A stretch of 12,126 nucleotides of DNA from JBGOTP01 sp041476545 (GTDB taxonomy: Bacteria > Acidobacteriota > Vicinamibacteria > Vicinamibacterales > CAVVIG01). Under the pieces are notes generated by a model. That model saw nothing but the letters and a program-made list of their open reading frames with translations. It had not been told where the DNA came from and searched no databases. The stretch lies in the NCBI GenBank assembly GCA_041476545.1, contig JBGOTP010000135.1:1-12126 (forward strand), written 5' to 3'. Below are positions 6,337-12,126 of this stretch, piece after piece. Position numbers and translations under genes: made by a program. Each line of letters begins with the position of its first letter. Position 1 is the first letter of the stretch.

Positions 6337-6433
6337 GTCGACTCTCGCGTCGATTCAGCGGATTCGACTGCCGGCGCCTGAACATTCGACTGCTGGGACG
6401 ACTCGAAGCACTTGGGCGCCATTGAGAGTCGAC
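6337..6433. repeat. nested inverted repeat
   Basis: Three symmetric pairs are nested around one centre. The outer pair is GTCGACTCTC (6337-6346) with GAGAGTCGAC (6424-6433), 10 bp and perfect. The middle pair is GGCGCC (6373-6378) with GGCGCC (6415-6420). The inner pair is TTCGA (6385-6389) with TCGAA (6403-6407). The whole could fold as one long hairpin with a bulged left arm. It could be a structured RNA, a cruciform or a regulator site; no T-run follows. Confidence 0.4.
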
Positions 6434-6608
6434 GCGATCCGCAGGCCTCTTGAACGTGTTTTACCGGCTCCCGCAGATCACGCGAGTTCGACGCGCCGCG
6501 TCCCCGAGCCGTCCCGTCCGCTCGCGAGTCCACCGGTGTCTTCCAATGCCAGGAACGACTGCGAACGCTCCTCCCGCGGAACTCGCAGGCAAGCAGTCTC
6601 CTGTTTCT

Positions 6609-6636
6609 GCTAGCATCCGGCTAGCTCTCGGCTAGC
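6609..6636. promoter_or_regulatory. three helically phased GCTAGC boxes
   Basis: GCTAGC occurs at 6609-6614, 6620-6625 and 6631-6636, each exactly 11 bp apart, ending eight bases before the SEFIR-STAND ATG (6645). Each box is itself a palindrome, and 11 bp is about one helical turn, so all three would face the same side of the DNA. The first box overlaps TGCTAGCAT, which resembles an extended -10 element, though no -35 is evident. A cooperative operator overlapping the start region of the gene is a reasonable reading. Confidence 0.45.
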
Positions 6637-6644
6637 TCAACGAT

Positions 6645-8240
6645 ATGAAGAAAACGGTCTTCATCAGCTACAGCCACGATTCCGACTCCCACCGCGAACA
6701 AGTGCTCGCGCTCTCGGAGCGGCTGCGCGAGGACGGCGTCGAGACGCTCCTCGACCAGTATGTGAACGGATCGCCGGAGCACGGCTGGCCGCGCTGGATG
6801 CTCGATCAACTCGATGCTGCGGATTCGGTTCTCGTCATCTGCACGGAAACCTACTACGGCCGATTCCGTGGGCATGAGGAACCCGGCAAGGGAAAGGGCG
6901 TGGATTGGGAGGGTGCGCTCATCACCCAGGAGATTTATGACAGTCGCAGCAAGACGCTGAAGTTCGTGCCGGTCTTCCTGGCTACCGCCAATAACAGTTG
7001 GATCCCCGAGCCGCTCCGCCCCGGCACCCACTATGCGCTGACATCTGAGGATGCCTACCAGAGCCTCTACGATTTCCTGCTCGAGCAAGCGGGCGTGGAG
7101 CCTGGGTCAGTCGGCGCGATCAGGACGAAGCCTCGTCAAAAGGGAACCGCACTCACCTTCGGCGAAACGTCCGCTGCTCAAGCAGCGAAGGTCGACATTT
7201 CCCGCATCATCAAATACGCCCCGGAGGAACTCATCGGCCGCGAAGCGGAAACCAAGCTTCTCTCTGATGCGTGGGACCAAGCGATGCGCGGCGAGACGAA
7301 ACGCCCGCACGTCCTCACCTTCGTCGCGCTCGGGGGCGAGGGGAAGACGTCGCTCGTCGCGAAGTGGGCAGCGGAGCTGGCCTATCAGGACTGGCCGGGG
7401 TGCGATGCCGCGTTTGCCTGGTCCTTCTACAGCCAGGGCACACGGGACCAGACCGCGTTTTCGTCCGACTTCTTTCTCAAAGAAGCCCTCACATTCTTCG
7501 GCGACTCAGCAATGGCGGAGAGTAGCGCTGGCGCGTTCGACAAAGGCCGGCGGCTGGCCAAGCTCGTCGGCGAGCGGCGGGCACTCCTCATCCTCGATGG
7601 CCTGGAGCCGCTGCAATACGCGCCCACCTCGCCCACACCGGGCGAACTGAAAGACCAAGGTATTGCCGCCCTGCTGAAAGGGCTCGCCGCCACCAATCAT
7701 TGTTTGTGCGTCGTCACCACCCGGTATTCCATCCCCGACTTGCGCGCCTACTGGCAGACAACCGCGCCAGAGAAGAAACTCCCGCGGCTGTCCTCGGAAG
7801 CCGGCGTGGCACTACTCAGAACACTTGGCGTGAAAGGGAATCAGAAGGAGTTCGAGACGCTCGTGGCAGACGTGAAAGGCCACGCGCTCACGCTGAACCT
7901 GCTCGGAACGTTTCTCCGCGACGCCCACGCCGGAGACATCCGCCGGCGCGACCTCGTGAAGCTGGAGGACGCCGACGCCGAAGAGCAGGGCGGTCATGCA
8001 TTCCACGTCATGGATGCATACGTGCAGTCGTTCGAGACTGGAGGGAAAACTGAGGAGGAGAATCAGAAGGGCCTCCGCGCCCTCGCCCTGCTGCGGTTGC
8101 TCGGCTTGTTCGACCGCCCCGCCACCGCCGACTGCCTAAAGGCCCTGTGGAGAGCCCCCGGCCATCCCCGGCCTGACCGAGCCCCTCTTTACCGTAGAAA
8201 AGAAATGGCTTGGACGAGCGTCCGTCCAGTTCGAGATTGA
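6645..8240 (+). CDS. SEFIR-STAND NTPase, N-terminal part as read
   Basis: As read, a 531-residue product. Residues 3-75 are a SEFIR (TIR-like) domain: TVFISYSHDSDSH, LREDGVETLLDQY, GWPRWMLDQLDAADSVLVICTETYY; it extends with DWEGALITQEIY to about 150. A STAND/NB-ARC-like NTPase follows: IGRE (197-200), P-loop VALGGEGKTSL (K234/T235), Walker B ALLILDGLEPL (D318), a TTR sensor (358-360) and GHALTLNLLG (412-421). In known systems bacterial SEFIR proteins deplete NAD after phage infection, and STAND proteins sense phage products and oligomerise. After DCLKALWRAP (about residue 505) the frame is lost at a CCCCC run (8155-8159), and the last 26 residues are out of frame. With one C removed, the sequence continues AIPGLTEPLF, as expected of the intact gene. 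The ATG at 6645 has no ribosome site but fits the domain start. Confidence 0.88.
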   Translation: MKKTVFISYSHDSDSHREQVLALSERLREDGVETLLDQYVNGSPEHGWPRWMLDQLDAADSVLVICTETYYGRFRGHEEPGKGKGVDWEGALITQEIYDSRSKTLKFVPVFLATANNSWIPEPLRPGTHYALTSEDAYQSLYDFLLEQAGVEPGSVGAIRTKPRQKGTALTFGETSAAQAAKVDISRIIKYAPEELIGREAETKLLSDAWDQAMRGETKRPHVLTFVALGGEGKTSLVAKWAAELAYQDWPGCDAAFAWSFYSQGTRDQTAFSSDFFLKEALTFFGDSAMAESSAGAFDKGRRLAKLVGERRALLILDGLEPLQYAPTSPTPGELKDQGIAALLKGLAATNHCLCVVTTRYSIPDLRAYWQTTAPEKKLPRLSSEAGVALLRTLGVKGNQKEFETLVADVKGHALTLNLLGTFLRDAHAGDIRRRDLVKLEDADAEEQGGHAFHVMDAYVQSFETGGKTEEENQKGLRALALLRLLGLFDRPATADCLKALWRAPGHPRPDRAPLYRRKEMAWTSVRPVRD

Positions 8241-9866
8241 TCCAAGCCAGTTGAACATCGTTCTCAAGCGGCTCGAAGACGCGAAGCTGCTCACCGTGAA
8301 CCGCAGTGTCGCCAACGACCTGCTCACACTCGATTCGCATCCGCTCATCCGGGAATACTTCGCCCGGCGCGTGCGCGAGCAGCAGCCCGAGGCTTGGCGC
8401 GCCGGGCACCGGCGGCTCTACGAACACCTCTGCGCGACCACGAAGGACAAGCCTCAGCCTACACTCGAAGACCTGCAACCGCTCTCTACCAAGCCGTGGC
8501 CCACGGCTGCCAGGCGGGGATGCAGCAGGAGGCGTGTGAGGTGTACTACGCCCGCATCACCCGTGGGCGGGAAGCTTACGTCGTGCACAAGCTCGGCGCG
8601 TTCGGTTCCGACTTGGGCGCCGTCGCCTGCTTCTTCGACAACCCGTGGAGCCGCGTCTCGCCAGCGCTCACGGAAGCCGCCCAATCCTGGCTGCTGAACG
8701 AAGCCGCCTTCCGCCTGCGCGCCTTGGGCCGGCTGACCGAGGCCCTCGAGCCGATGCGGGCTGGGCTGGAGATGGCCGTCAAGCAGGAGACTTGGAAGCA
8801 AGCCGCCCAGGGGGCTAGCAACCTGAGCGAGCTGGAGTTAACGCTGGGCGATGTGGCCGGGGCAGTGGGGGAGGCCGAGCAGTCCGTGACCTACGCCGAC
8901 CGCAGCGGCGATGCGGACCAGCGAATGATCAGTCGCACGACCCATGCCGACGCCCTGCACCAGGCGGGCCGCGGGGCCGAGGCGGAGGCGCGCTTCCGCG
9001 AGGCCGAGGCCATGCAGGCCAAGAGCCAGCCCAATTACCCGCTGCTGTATTCCGTGCAGGGCTTCCAGTATTGCGACCTGCTCTTGACGGCGGCGGCGCG
9101 TGGCGCGTGGCACACCCTGCTCGGTCGCAGCCGACGTGAGGCGGCTCCTGCTGACAATCGATCGGCGACTGCGACGAACGTGGCATCCTGCCGTGCCATC
9201 TTCGAGCGCGCGGCGAGAATATTCGCTTGGAGGAAGCTCCCGACTTGGAATCCCGCCTTCGACTCGCTTCTCGACATCGCCCTCGACCACCTCACGCTGG
9301 GCCGCGCCACGCTCTACCGGTCCGTGCTCGAATCCCGCAGCCATCGAGGTGAGTCGGCGCAAACGTTCCCGTCTCCACCGCTTGGCCTGTCTACGGAAGA
9401 ACAGCGCGAACTCACGTCCGCCGCAACGGAGCTTGACGCCGCCGTCGATGGCCTCCGCCGTGCCGGCACGCAGGACCACCTCCCCCGCGGCCTCCTCAGT
9501 CGCGCTTGGTGTCTTGCCGTCGAGGCTTCCGCCTTCGCTGAAGCTACGACGGACAGGCCTCCACACAGGCTTCCCAACCGGCAGAACCGGGAGAGCGCGC
9601 AGCGCGACCTGGACGAAGCTTGGGAAATCGCCGAGCGCGGCCCTATGCCCCTCTTCCTCGCGGACATCCATCTCTACCGAGCAAGGCTCTTCCACGCCGT
9701 CACACCGTATCCGTGGGCGACCGATGCGGATGGCCACGCCCGCGGCCCACACGACGACCTCGCCGAGGCACGCCGGCTGATCGAGAAACACGGCTACTGG
9801 CGACGCAAGGAAGAACTCGAAGACGCCGAAGCCGCGGCCCGCGATTGGCCGCAGCGTACCACGTAG
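8158..9866 (+). pseudogene. TPR sensor half of the SEFIR-STAND gene (frame-split)
   Basis: Continuation of the gene at 6645 after an apparent +1 insertion. From about 8158 to 8484 the coding frame is shifted by one (AIPGLTEPLF, then LNIVLKRLEDAKLLTV, LDSHPLIREYFARR, ending PTLEDLQPL): the winged-helix-like end of the STAND core. At CTCTCT (8482-8487) an extra CT returns the original frame at YQAVAHGCQAGMQQEAC, which runs unbroken to TAG at 9864-9866. This last part is helical and TPR-like, with repeats of about 35-40 residues (for example 8720-9050), then ALDHLTLGRATLYR, RAGTQDHLPRGLLSRAW, ADIHLYRARLFH, and the conserved tail RLIEKHGYWRRKEELEDAEAA. The insertions total three bases, so an intact gene would have about 1,072 codons. 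It is either a decayed gene, a switchable gene or a sequencing error. The best restart for the last part alone, TTG at 8394, has no support as a real start. Confidence 0.8.
9813..9850 (+). repeat. 38-bp direct repeat, copy A (3' end of STAND gene)
   Basis: Encodes ELEDAEAAARDWP at the end of the STAND-TPR gene. It matches 10467-10504 at 36 of 38 bases, in the same orientation and reading frame. The two copies bracket the toxin-antitoxin pair. Confidence 0.85.
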
Positions 9867-9906
9867 GCACGCACCGCGTCGCCACGGCCATCCGAGGCCC
9901 TCCGAC

Positions 9907-10164
9907 TCAGTACGTCACCGACGTCCGCCGCACGATATCGTGCACGAGCACGCGGCGCTTTTCGGGCTCGATGTCGAAGAGAACCCGCCAATCGCCGACG
10001 CGGCGTCGCCAAGCGGTCGGCTGCGCCTTGAGGCGCACGATGTCGCCACTGAACGGATCGTGCTCCATCGCGTCCAGCGCCGCGAGGACGCGGTCGCGTT
10101 CAGCGACGGCCATCCGCTTAAGCGCTTTTCTTGCGCGACCGGCGAGGAGTAGTTCCCACTTCAT
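9907..10164 (-). CDS. RelE/ParE-superfamily toxin
   Basis: An 85-residue toxin of the RelE/ParE fold, which either cuts mRNA at the ribosome (RelE type) or poisons gyrase (ParE type). Family marks: MKWELLLAGRARKALKRM (the A.K.L helix), LAALDAMEHDPFSGDIVRLK, then WRRRVGDWRVLFDI (about 52-65) and the closing VHDIVRRTSVTY with a terminal Tyr. The Arg-rich WRRRVGDWRV strand and terminal Tyr favour the ribonuclease type, but this is not decisive. The ATG (10162-10164) lies 47 bp inside the antitoxin gene, so translation is coupled. Its stop is 40 bp from the stop of the STAND gene on the other strand. Confidence 0.9.
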   Translation of the reverse strand: MKWELLLAGRARKALKRMAVAERDRVLAALDAMEHDPFSGDIVRLKAQPTAWRRRVGDWRVLFDIEPEKRRVLVHDIVRRTSVTY

Positions 10165-10402
10165 CGCGGAGTTCGTCCAGGGTCACGAAGTCGCCACGGG
10201 CGATCGCGGCTCGACCCCGGCGAATCGCGCGCAGTTCGTCAGGCGTCGGAACTTCCTCGGAAATCCGGTTCGAAAAGTAGGAGCGCAGCGCCTCCCGCAT
10301 CAGTTCGGACCGGGTGCGATGCTCCTGCTTTCGCACGCGCTCCAGCTCTTTAAGCATGGCGGGTGGCAAAGAGATGGTGAGGGTGGAAGTGGTACGGGCC
10401 AT
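10118..10402 (-). CDS. CopG-like ribbon-helix-helix antitoxin
   Basis: A 94-residue protein that should bind and block the RelE/ParE toxin and repress the pair's promoter as a dimer. The N-terminus TTSTLTISLP is the DNA-contacting beta-strand, followed by helices AMLKELERVRKQ and RTRSELMREALRSYF; the rest is a charged toxin-binding tail ending RRSRKKSA. The ATG at 10400-10402 is chosen because the RHH strand begins right after it; an in-frame extension to 10441 would cross the operator. No ribosome site precedes the ATG, and a possible -10 (TACTTA on the minus strand) ends about 11 bases upstream, so the mRNA may be leaderless. It comes first and overlaps the toxin gene, the usual order. Confidence 0.9.
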   Translation of the reverse strand: MARTTSTLTISLPPAMLKELERVRKQEHRTRSELMREALRSYFSNRISEEVPTPDELRAIRRGRAAIARGDFVTLDELRDEVGTTPRRSRKKSA

Positions 10403-10416
10403 GGGGATACGACTAA

Positions 10417-10433
10417 GTATGACTTGATCATAC
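10417..10433 (-). promoter_or_regulatory. antitoxin operator and promoter
   Basis: GTATGA-N5-TCATAC is a perfect 6-bp inverted repeat with a five-base centre, 14 bp upstream of the antitoxin ATG. On the minus strand TTGGTC (about -35) and TACTTA (about -10) stand 16 bases apart with the palindrome lying between and over them. This fits RHH-dimer autoregulation of the toxin-antitoxin pair. The palindrome is seen directly; promoter elements are inferred. Confidence 0.6.
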
Positions 10434-10442
10434 CAGACCAAT

Positions 10443-10510
10443 CGCCGTCAGGCACTCCGGAAGCAGGAACTCGAAGACGCCGAAGCCACCGCCCGCGATT
10501 GGCCTTACTG
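10443..10510 (+). pseudogene. 3'-end relic of a second STAND-TPR gene
   Basis: In the same frame as copy A, the sequence reads LRKQELEDAEATARDWPY followed by TGA, closely matching the STAND gene's end (RRKEELEDAEAAARDWP). The 38-bp core 10467-10504 is 36/38 identical to 9813-9850. Nothing upstream of about 10443 resembles the rest of the gene; the toxin-antitoxin promoter begins there. Extra residues and the different stop (PY rather than PQRTT) suggest a paralogue's end rather than a simple copy of the same end. Confidence 0.7.
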
Positions 10511-10876
10511 AGGCTTCTTCAACAGTTTGTCGAGACCGGCGAATGGCTGGTACGTAGACGACGCCGGAGTGTCCGCGTCGGAAGGCTGGTCGTACGCGTT
10601 GGCGACGTCGTTGCGAGCGTGCTCATTCTCGTGACAGTAGAGACACAGCAGCTCCCAGTTGCTTCCGTCGGGCGGGTTGTTGTCGTGATTGTGGTCCTTG
10701 TGATGAACGGTGAGCTCGCGAATCTTCAGTCCGGCAAAGTCGCGCCCACACCGCGCGCACACGGGCGGAAACAACTCCAACGCACGTGCTCGGAAGCTAT
10801 GGCCGCGCCGTTTGCGATCGGCGCGAGCCTTGGCAATCATCTCGTGCAGGTTGTCGTCAGATGAGGGCTTGGTCAT
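10505..10876 (-). CDS. yajD: YajD-family HNH nuclease
   Basis: Small HNH endonuclease-fold protein, close to Escherichia coli YajD in the conserved core. From ATG 10876 (123 residues): zinc cysteines CARC (C40, C43), the HNH core RELTVHHKDHNHDNNPPDGSN (H58/H59, H62, H64, N73), then WELLCLYCHENEH (C78, C81, H82, H86), and the YajD-like end YQPFAGLDKLL. YajD-type proteins are chromosomal housekeeping-like nucleases of unclear role, not colicins. A GTG at 10888 would add four residues; neither start has a strong ribosome site. The TAA stop (10505-10507) abuts the STAND relic, so an element boundary lies exactly at the gene's end. The C-rich array lies upstream of its start. Confidence 0.92.
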   Translation of the reverse strand: MTKPSSDDNLHEMIAKARADRKRRGHSFRARALELFPPVCARCGRDFAGLKIRELTVHHKDHNHDNNPPDGSNWELLCLYCHENEHARNDVANAYDQPSDADTPASSTYQPFAGLDKLLKKPQ

Positions 10877-10934
10877 CAGCGTCTTCACTACCGCCGTCTT
10901 GAACGATCGGGTTTCTGCGAGCTACGGATACCGA

Positions 10935-11014
10935 CCCTGCCCTGCCTGCCCTGCGGCCTGCCCGCCTTGCCTGCCCCACATGCCCCACCTGCCCCACGCC
11001 GGCCCACCTGCCCC
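10935..11014. repeat. degenerate CCTGCC array 2
   Basis: About 80 bp of C-rich units (CCTGCCCTG, CCTGCCCCA, CATGCCCCA and others) like array 1 at 1084-1133; the stretch TGCCTGCCCCAC-N-TGCCC occurs in both. It sits between the divergent yajD (minus) and the small membrane-protein gene (plus), so it occupies the promoter region of one or both. The strand that is G-rich is the minus strand, as in array 1. Confidence 0.7.
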
Positions 11015-11034
11015 ATTCAGCCTATCATCCCAAC

Positions 11035-11332
11035 GTGACCCGCGCCGGACGCGCCGTTCTCCTCATCCTGCTCGCGCGCTGGACGATGATCTTCCTCCTG
11101 TGGCCGATGCATCTACATCAATGACGCGCGCGCGCTCCAGCTGATCCTGCTCGGAGGCCGGACAGGCGCCGAAGTCGAGGGACACGACTGGGAGCGCATC
11201 CTGCAGCTGACCGGCCTCACGCTGCACGATCATCAAATCGCATGGACGGTCCACGCCGTTGGCGCGGTGATGATGCTGGCCGGACTCGCCTGGGGCACTG
11301 CTCATCTCGTCCGGGACGACGGAAAGTCGTAG
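11035..11332 (+). pseudogene. small membrane protein gene with a frameshift
   Basis: From GTG 11035 the product begins TRAGRAVLLILLARWTMIFLLWP, one membrane helix, then meets TGA at 11122. The reading frame one base later continues sensibly from 11111: IYINDARALQLILLGGRT, then HDWERILQLTGLTLHDHQ, a second helix AVGAVMMLAGLAWGTAHLV and TAG at 11330-11332. Joined, this is about 98 residues with two membrane helices around a charged loop. The shift lies at 11104-11113 (CGATGCATCTAC): a four-base TGCA insertion or a one-base gain would explain it. No family recognised. It is either a broken gene, a sequencing error, or two unrelated frames; codon use supports the join. Confidence 0.5.
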
Positions 11333-11431
11333 CGGGGTGCGTCGGGCACTACTTGGTCACGACGGGCGTCCGACCGGCCGGAAGCATGCGGCGGCAGCGA
11401 ACCTTGCGAGCGGCGCGTCTCAGGCGTCAGT

Positions 11432-11517
11432 CGGGAAACCGAATCGTAGGGCCGAGGTCCGCGGCAACTCACGGAGTTGCCGCATGCCGCCAACGGATCC
11501 CGAGATGAGGTTTCCCG
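11432..11517. repeat. nested inverted repeat between convergent genes
   Basis: An outer pair CGGGAAACC (11432-11440) and GGTTTCCCG (11509-11517), 9 bp and perfect, encloses a central perfect hairpin GCGGCAACTC-ACG-GAGTTGCCGC (11461-11483, 10-bp stem, 3-base loop). GGG/CCC pairs could extend the outer stem. It lies in the 270-bp spacer between the small membrane-protein gene (stop 11332) and the PilB/GspE gene (stop 11603). A bidirectional terminator is possible, though there is no T-run; the outer pair suggests a larger folded RNA or a mobile-repeat unit. Confidence 0.5.
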
Positions 11518-11602
11518 CGCCGCCGAGCGGTTCGCCGAGCCGCATGTTTCTGGCCTGACGATCCGAGTGGGACAAAGTAGTGCTACTCGGCTACTCGACT
11601 GT

Positions 11603-12126
11603 TTAGTTCTCGACGCTGACGACGCTCATCACCTCTTCCACCGTCGTCAATCCCTCGATGAGCAGGATGGCTGCGTAGCGTTTCAGATCGATCATGCCGT
11701 GTTCGAGCGCCGCGGCATGGACCGCTTCCGCGTGCGCGCCGCCGCCGACGAGCGACCGGATCGCCGCATTCATCCTGAGGACTTCGTAGATCCCGATGCG
11801 TCCCCGCAGACCCTTCCCGCCGCACGCGCCGCATCCGCGCGCGCGGTAGAGCGTCGTCCCCGCGGGCAGATCGAAGAAGCGCATCGCGCTTGCATCAGCC
11901 TCATAGGGCTCCCTGCACGACTGGCAGAGCCGGCGGGCAAGCCGCTGCGCGACCACGCCGATCGTAGACGATGAGACGAGGAACGGCTCGATGCCCATCT
12001 CGCCGAGCCGCGTGAACGCGCCGGCGGCGCTGTTGGTGTGAAGCGACGTGAACACGAGGTGGCCCGTCAGCGCCGCTTCCACCGCCGTGTGCGCGGTGTC
12101 TTTGTCGCGCGTCTCACCGACGAGGA
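11603..12126 (-). CDS. PilB/GspE-type secretion ATPase, C-terminal part
   Basis: C-terminal 174 residues of a type IV pilus or type II secretion assembly ATPase (PilB/GspE family), a cytoplasmic hexamer driving pilin polymerisation. The gene runs off the right edge. Seen are the end of the Walker-B/Asp-box region LVGETRDKDTAHTAVEAALTGHLVFTSLHTN (the His box, from about 12125), QRLARRLCQSC, and a complete C-x2-C ... C-x2-C zinc motif (CQSC, then CGACGGKGLRGRIGIYEVL), typical of GspE/PilB and absent from PilT. The usual GEIRD is GETRD here. The family usually ends soon after LTTVEEV, as it does here, so the 3' end is intact. Confidence 0.92.
   Translation of the reverse strand, partial: LVGETRDKDTAHTAVEAALTGHLVFTSLHTNSAAGAFTRLGEMGIEPFLVSSSTIGVVAQRLARRLCQSCREPYEADASAMRFFDLPAGTTLYRARGCGACGGKGLRGRIGIYEVLRMNAAIRSLVGGGAHAEAVHAAALEHGMIDLKRYAAILLIEGLTTVEEVMSVVSVEN

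Larger units (their letters stand above)
6125..6644. other. 520-bp divergent spacer with repeats and symmetry elements
   Basis: No gene is supported. Open frames of 119-153 codons on both strands are Arg/Ser-rich and match nothing. The spacer separates the divergent amidohydrolase and SEFIR-STAND genes and must hold both promoters. It contains the second copy of the 22-bp repeat (6267-6288), a nested inverted repeat (6337-6433), a direct repeat ATTCGACTGC (6362-6371 and 6384-6393), and three phased GCTAGC palindromes (6609-6636). Confidence 0.6.

Noticed and set aside
6174..6533. 119-codon minus-strand frame in the 520-bp spacer
   Set aside because: It has Ser/Arg-rich composition, no ribosome site and no family; it also spans the 22-bp repeat and nested hairpin.
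8838..9791. 317-codon minus-strand frame over the TPR region
   Set aside because: It is a mirror frame of the STAND-TPR gene, whose plus-strand product shows conserved motifs.
9850..10504. transposon or IS insertion explaining the 38-bp repeats
   Set aside because: There is no transposase gene and no terminal inverted repeats; the repeats are coding ends far longer than usual target duplications and differ at two bases.
10935..11014. CRISPR array
   Set aside because: Units are short, degenerate and contiguous, without unique spacers of even length, and no cas gene is present.

Overview
The window is GC-rich chromosomal DNA from a Gram-negative-type bacterium. It carries a periplasmic lytic transglycosylase with a signal peptide, a secreted amidohydrolase and a PilB/GspE ATPase. 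GC3-rich codon use, accessory SEFIR-STAND-TPR and toxin-antitoxin genes and C-rich spacer arrays would fit a soil or freshwater Acidobacteriota-like genome, but no phylogenetic marker here proves this. No rRNA, tRNA, CRISPR array or transposase gene was found.

Layout. (1) 1-2050, minus strand: rsmE (16S rRNA m3U methyltransferase) lies downstream of aat (Leu/Phe-tRNA-protein transferase), and a 32-residue single-membrane-span microprotein lies upstream of both. A CCTGCC-type array separates aat from rsmE. (2) 2236-3365, plus strand: an acetoacetate decarboxylase-family protein translationally coupled (ATGA) to a UPF0060/YnfA membrane protein. A small acidic hypothetical gene follows on the minus strand, and a plus-strand terminator lies at 3738-3760. 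(3) 3902-4737, plus strand: a DUF350 membrane protein coupled (CTGA) to a signal-peptide lytic transglycosylase. This gene overlaps by 11 bp, tail to tail, a secreted metal-dependent amidohydrolase on the minus strand (4727-6124). (4) 6125-6644: a 520-bp spacer with a dispersed 22-bp repeat, a nested inverted repeat and three GCTAGC palindromes at exact 11-bp spacing just ahead of the next gene.

(5) 6645-10888 is the accessory region. A SEFIR-STAND NTPase-TPR gene (about 1,072 codons when repaired) is broken by two indels, one extra C and one extra CT, which together restore the frame. Directly behind it a CopG-like antitoxin and RelE/ParE-like toxin pair lies on the minus strand, between two copies of the last 38 bp of the STAND gene (36/38 identical). 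The second copy is a relic of a paralogue's 3' end and abuts a YajD-type HNH nuclease gene. SEFIR and STAND proteins are known bacterial anti-phage effectors and sensors, so this is the best candidate for a defence locus.

(6) 10889-12126: a second CCTGCC array, a frameshifted small membrane-protein gene, a nested inverted repeat (11432-11517) and the C-terminal part of a PilB/GspE-type ATPase running off the right edge.

The window has three frame-disrupting sites (about 8155, 8485 and 11105-11115). Sequencing or assembly error must be excluded before they are read as biology.
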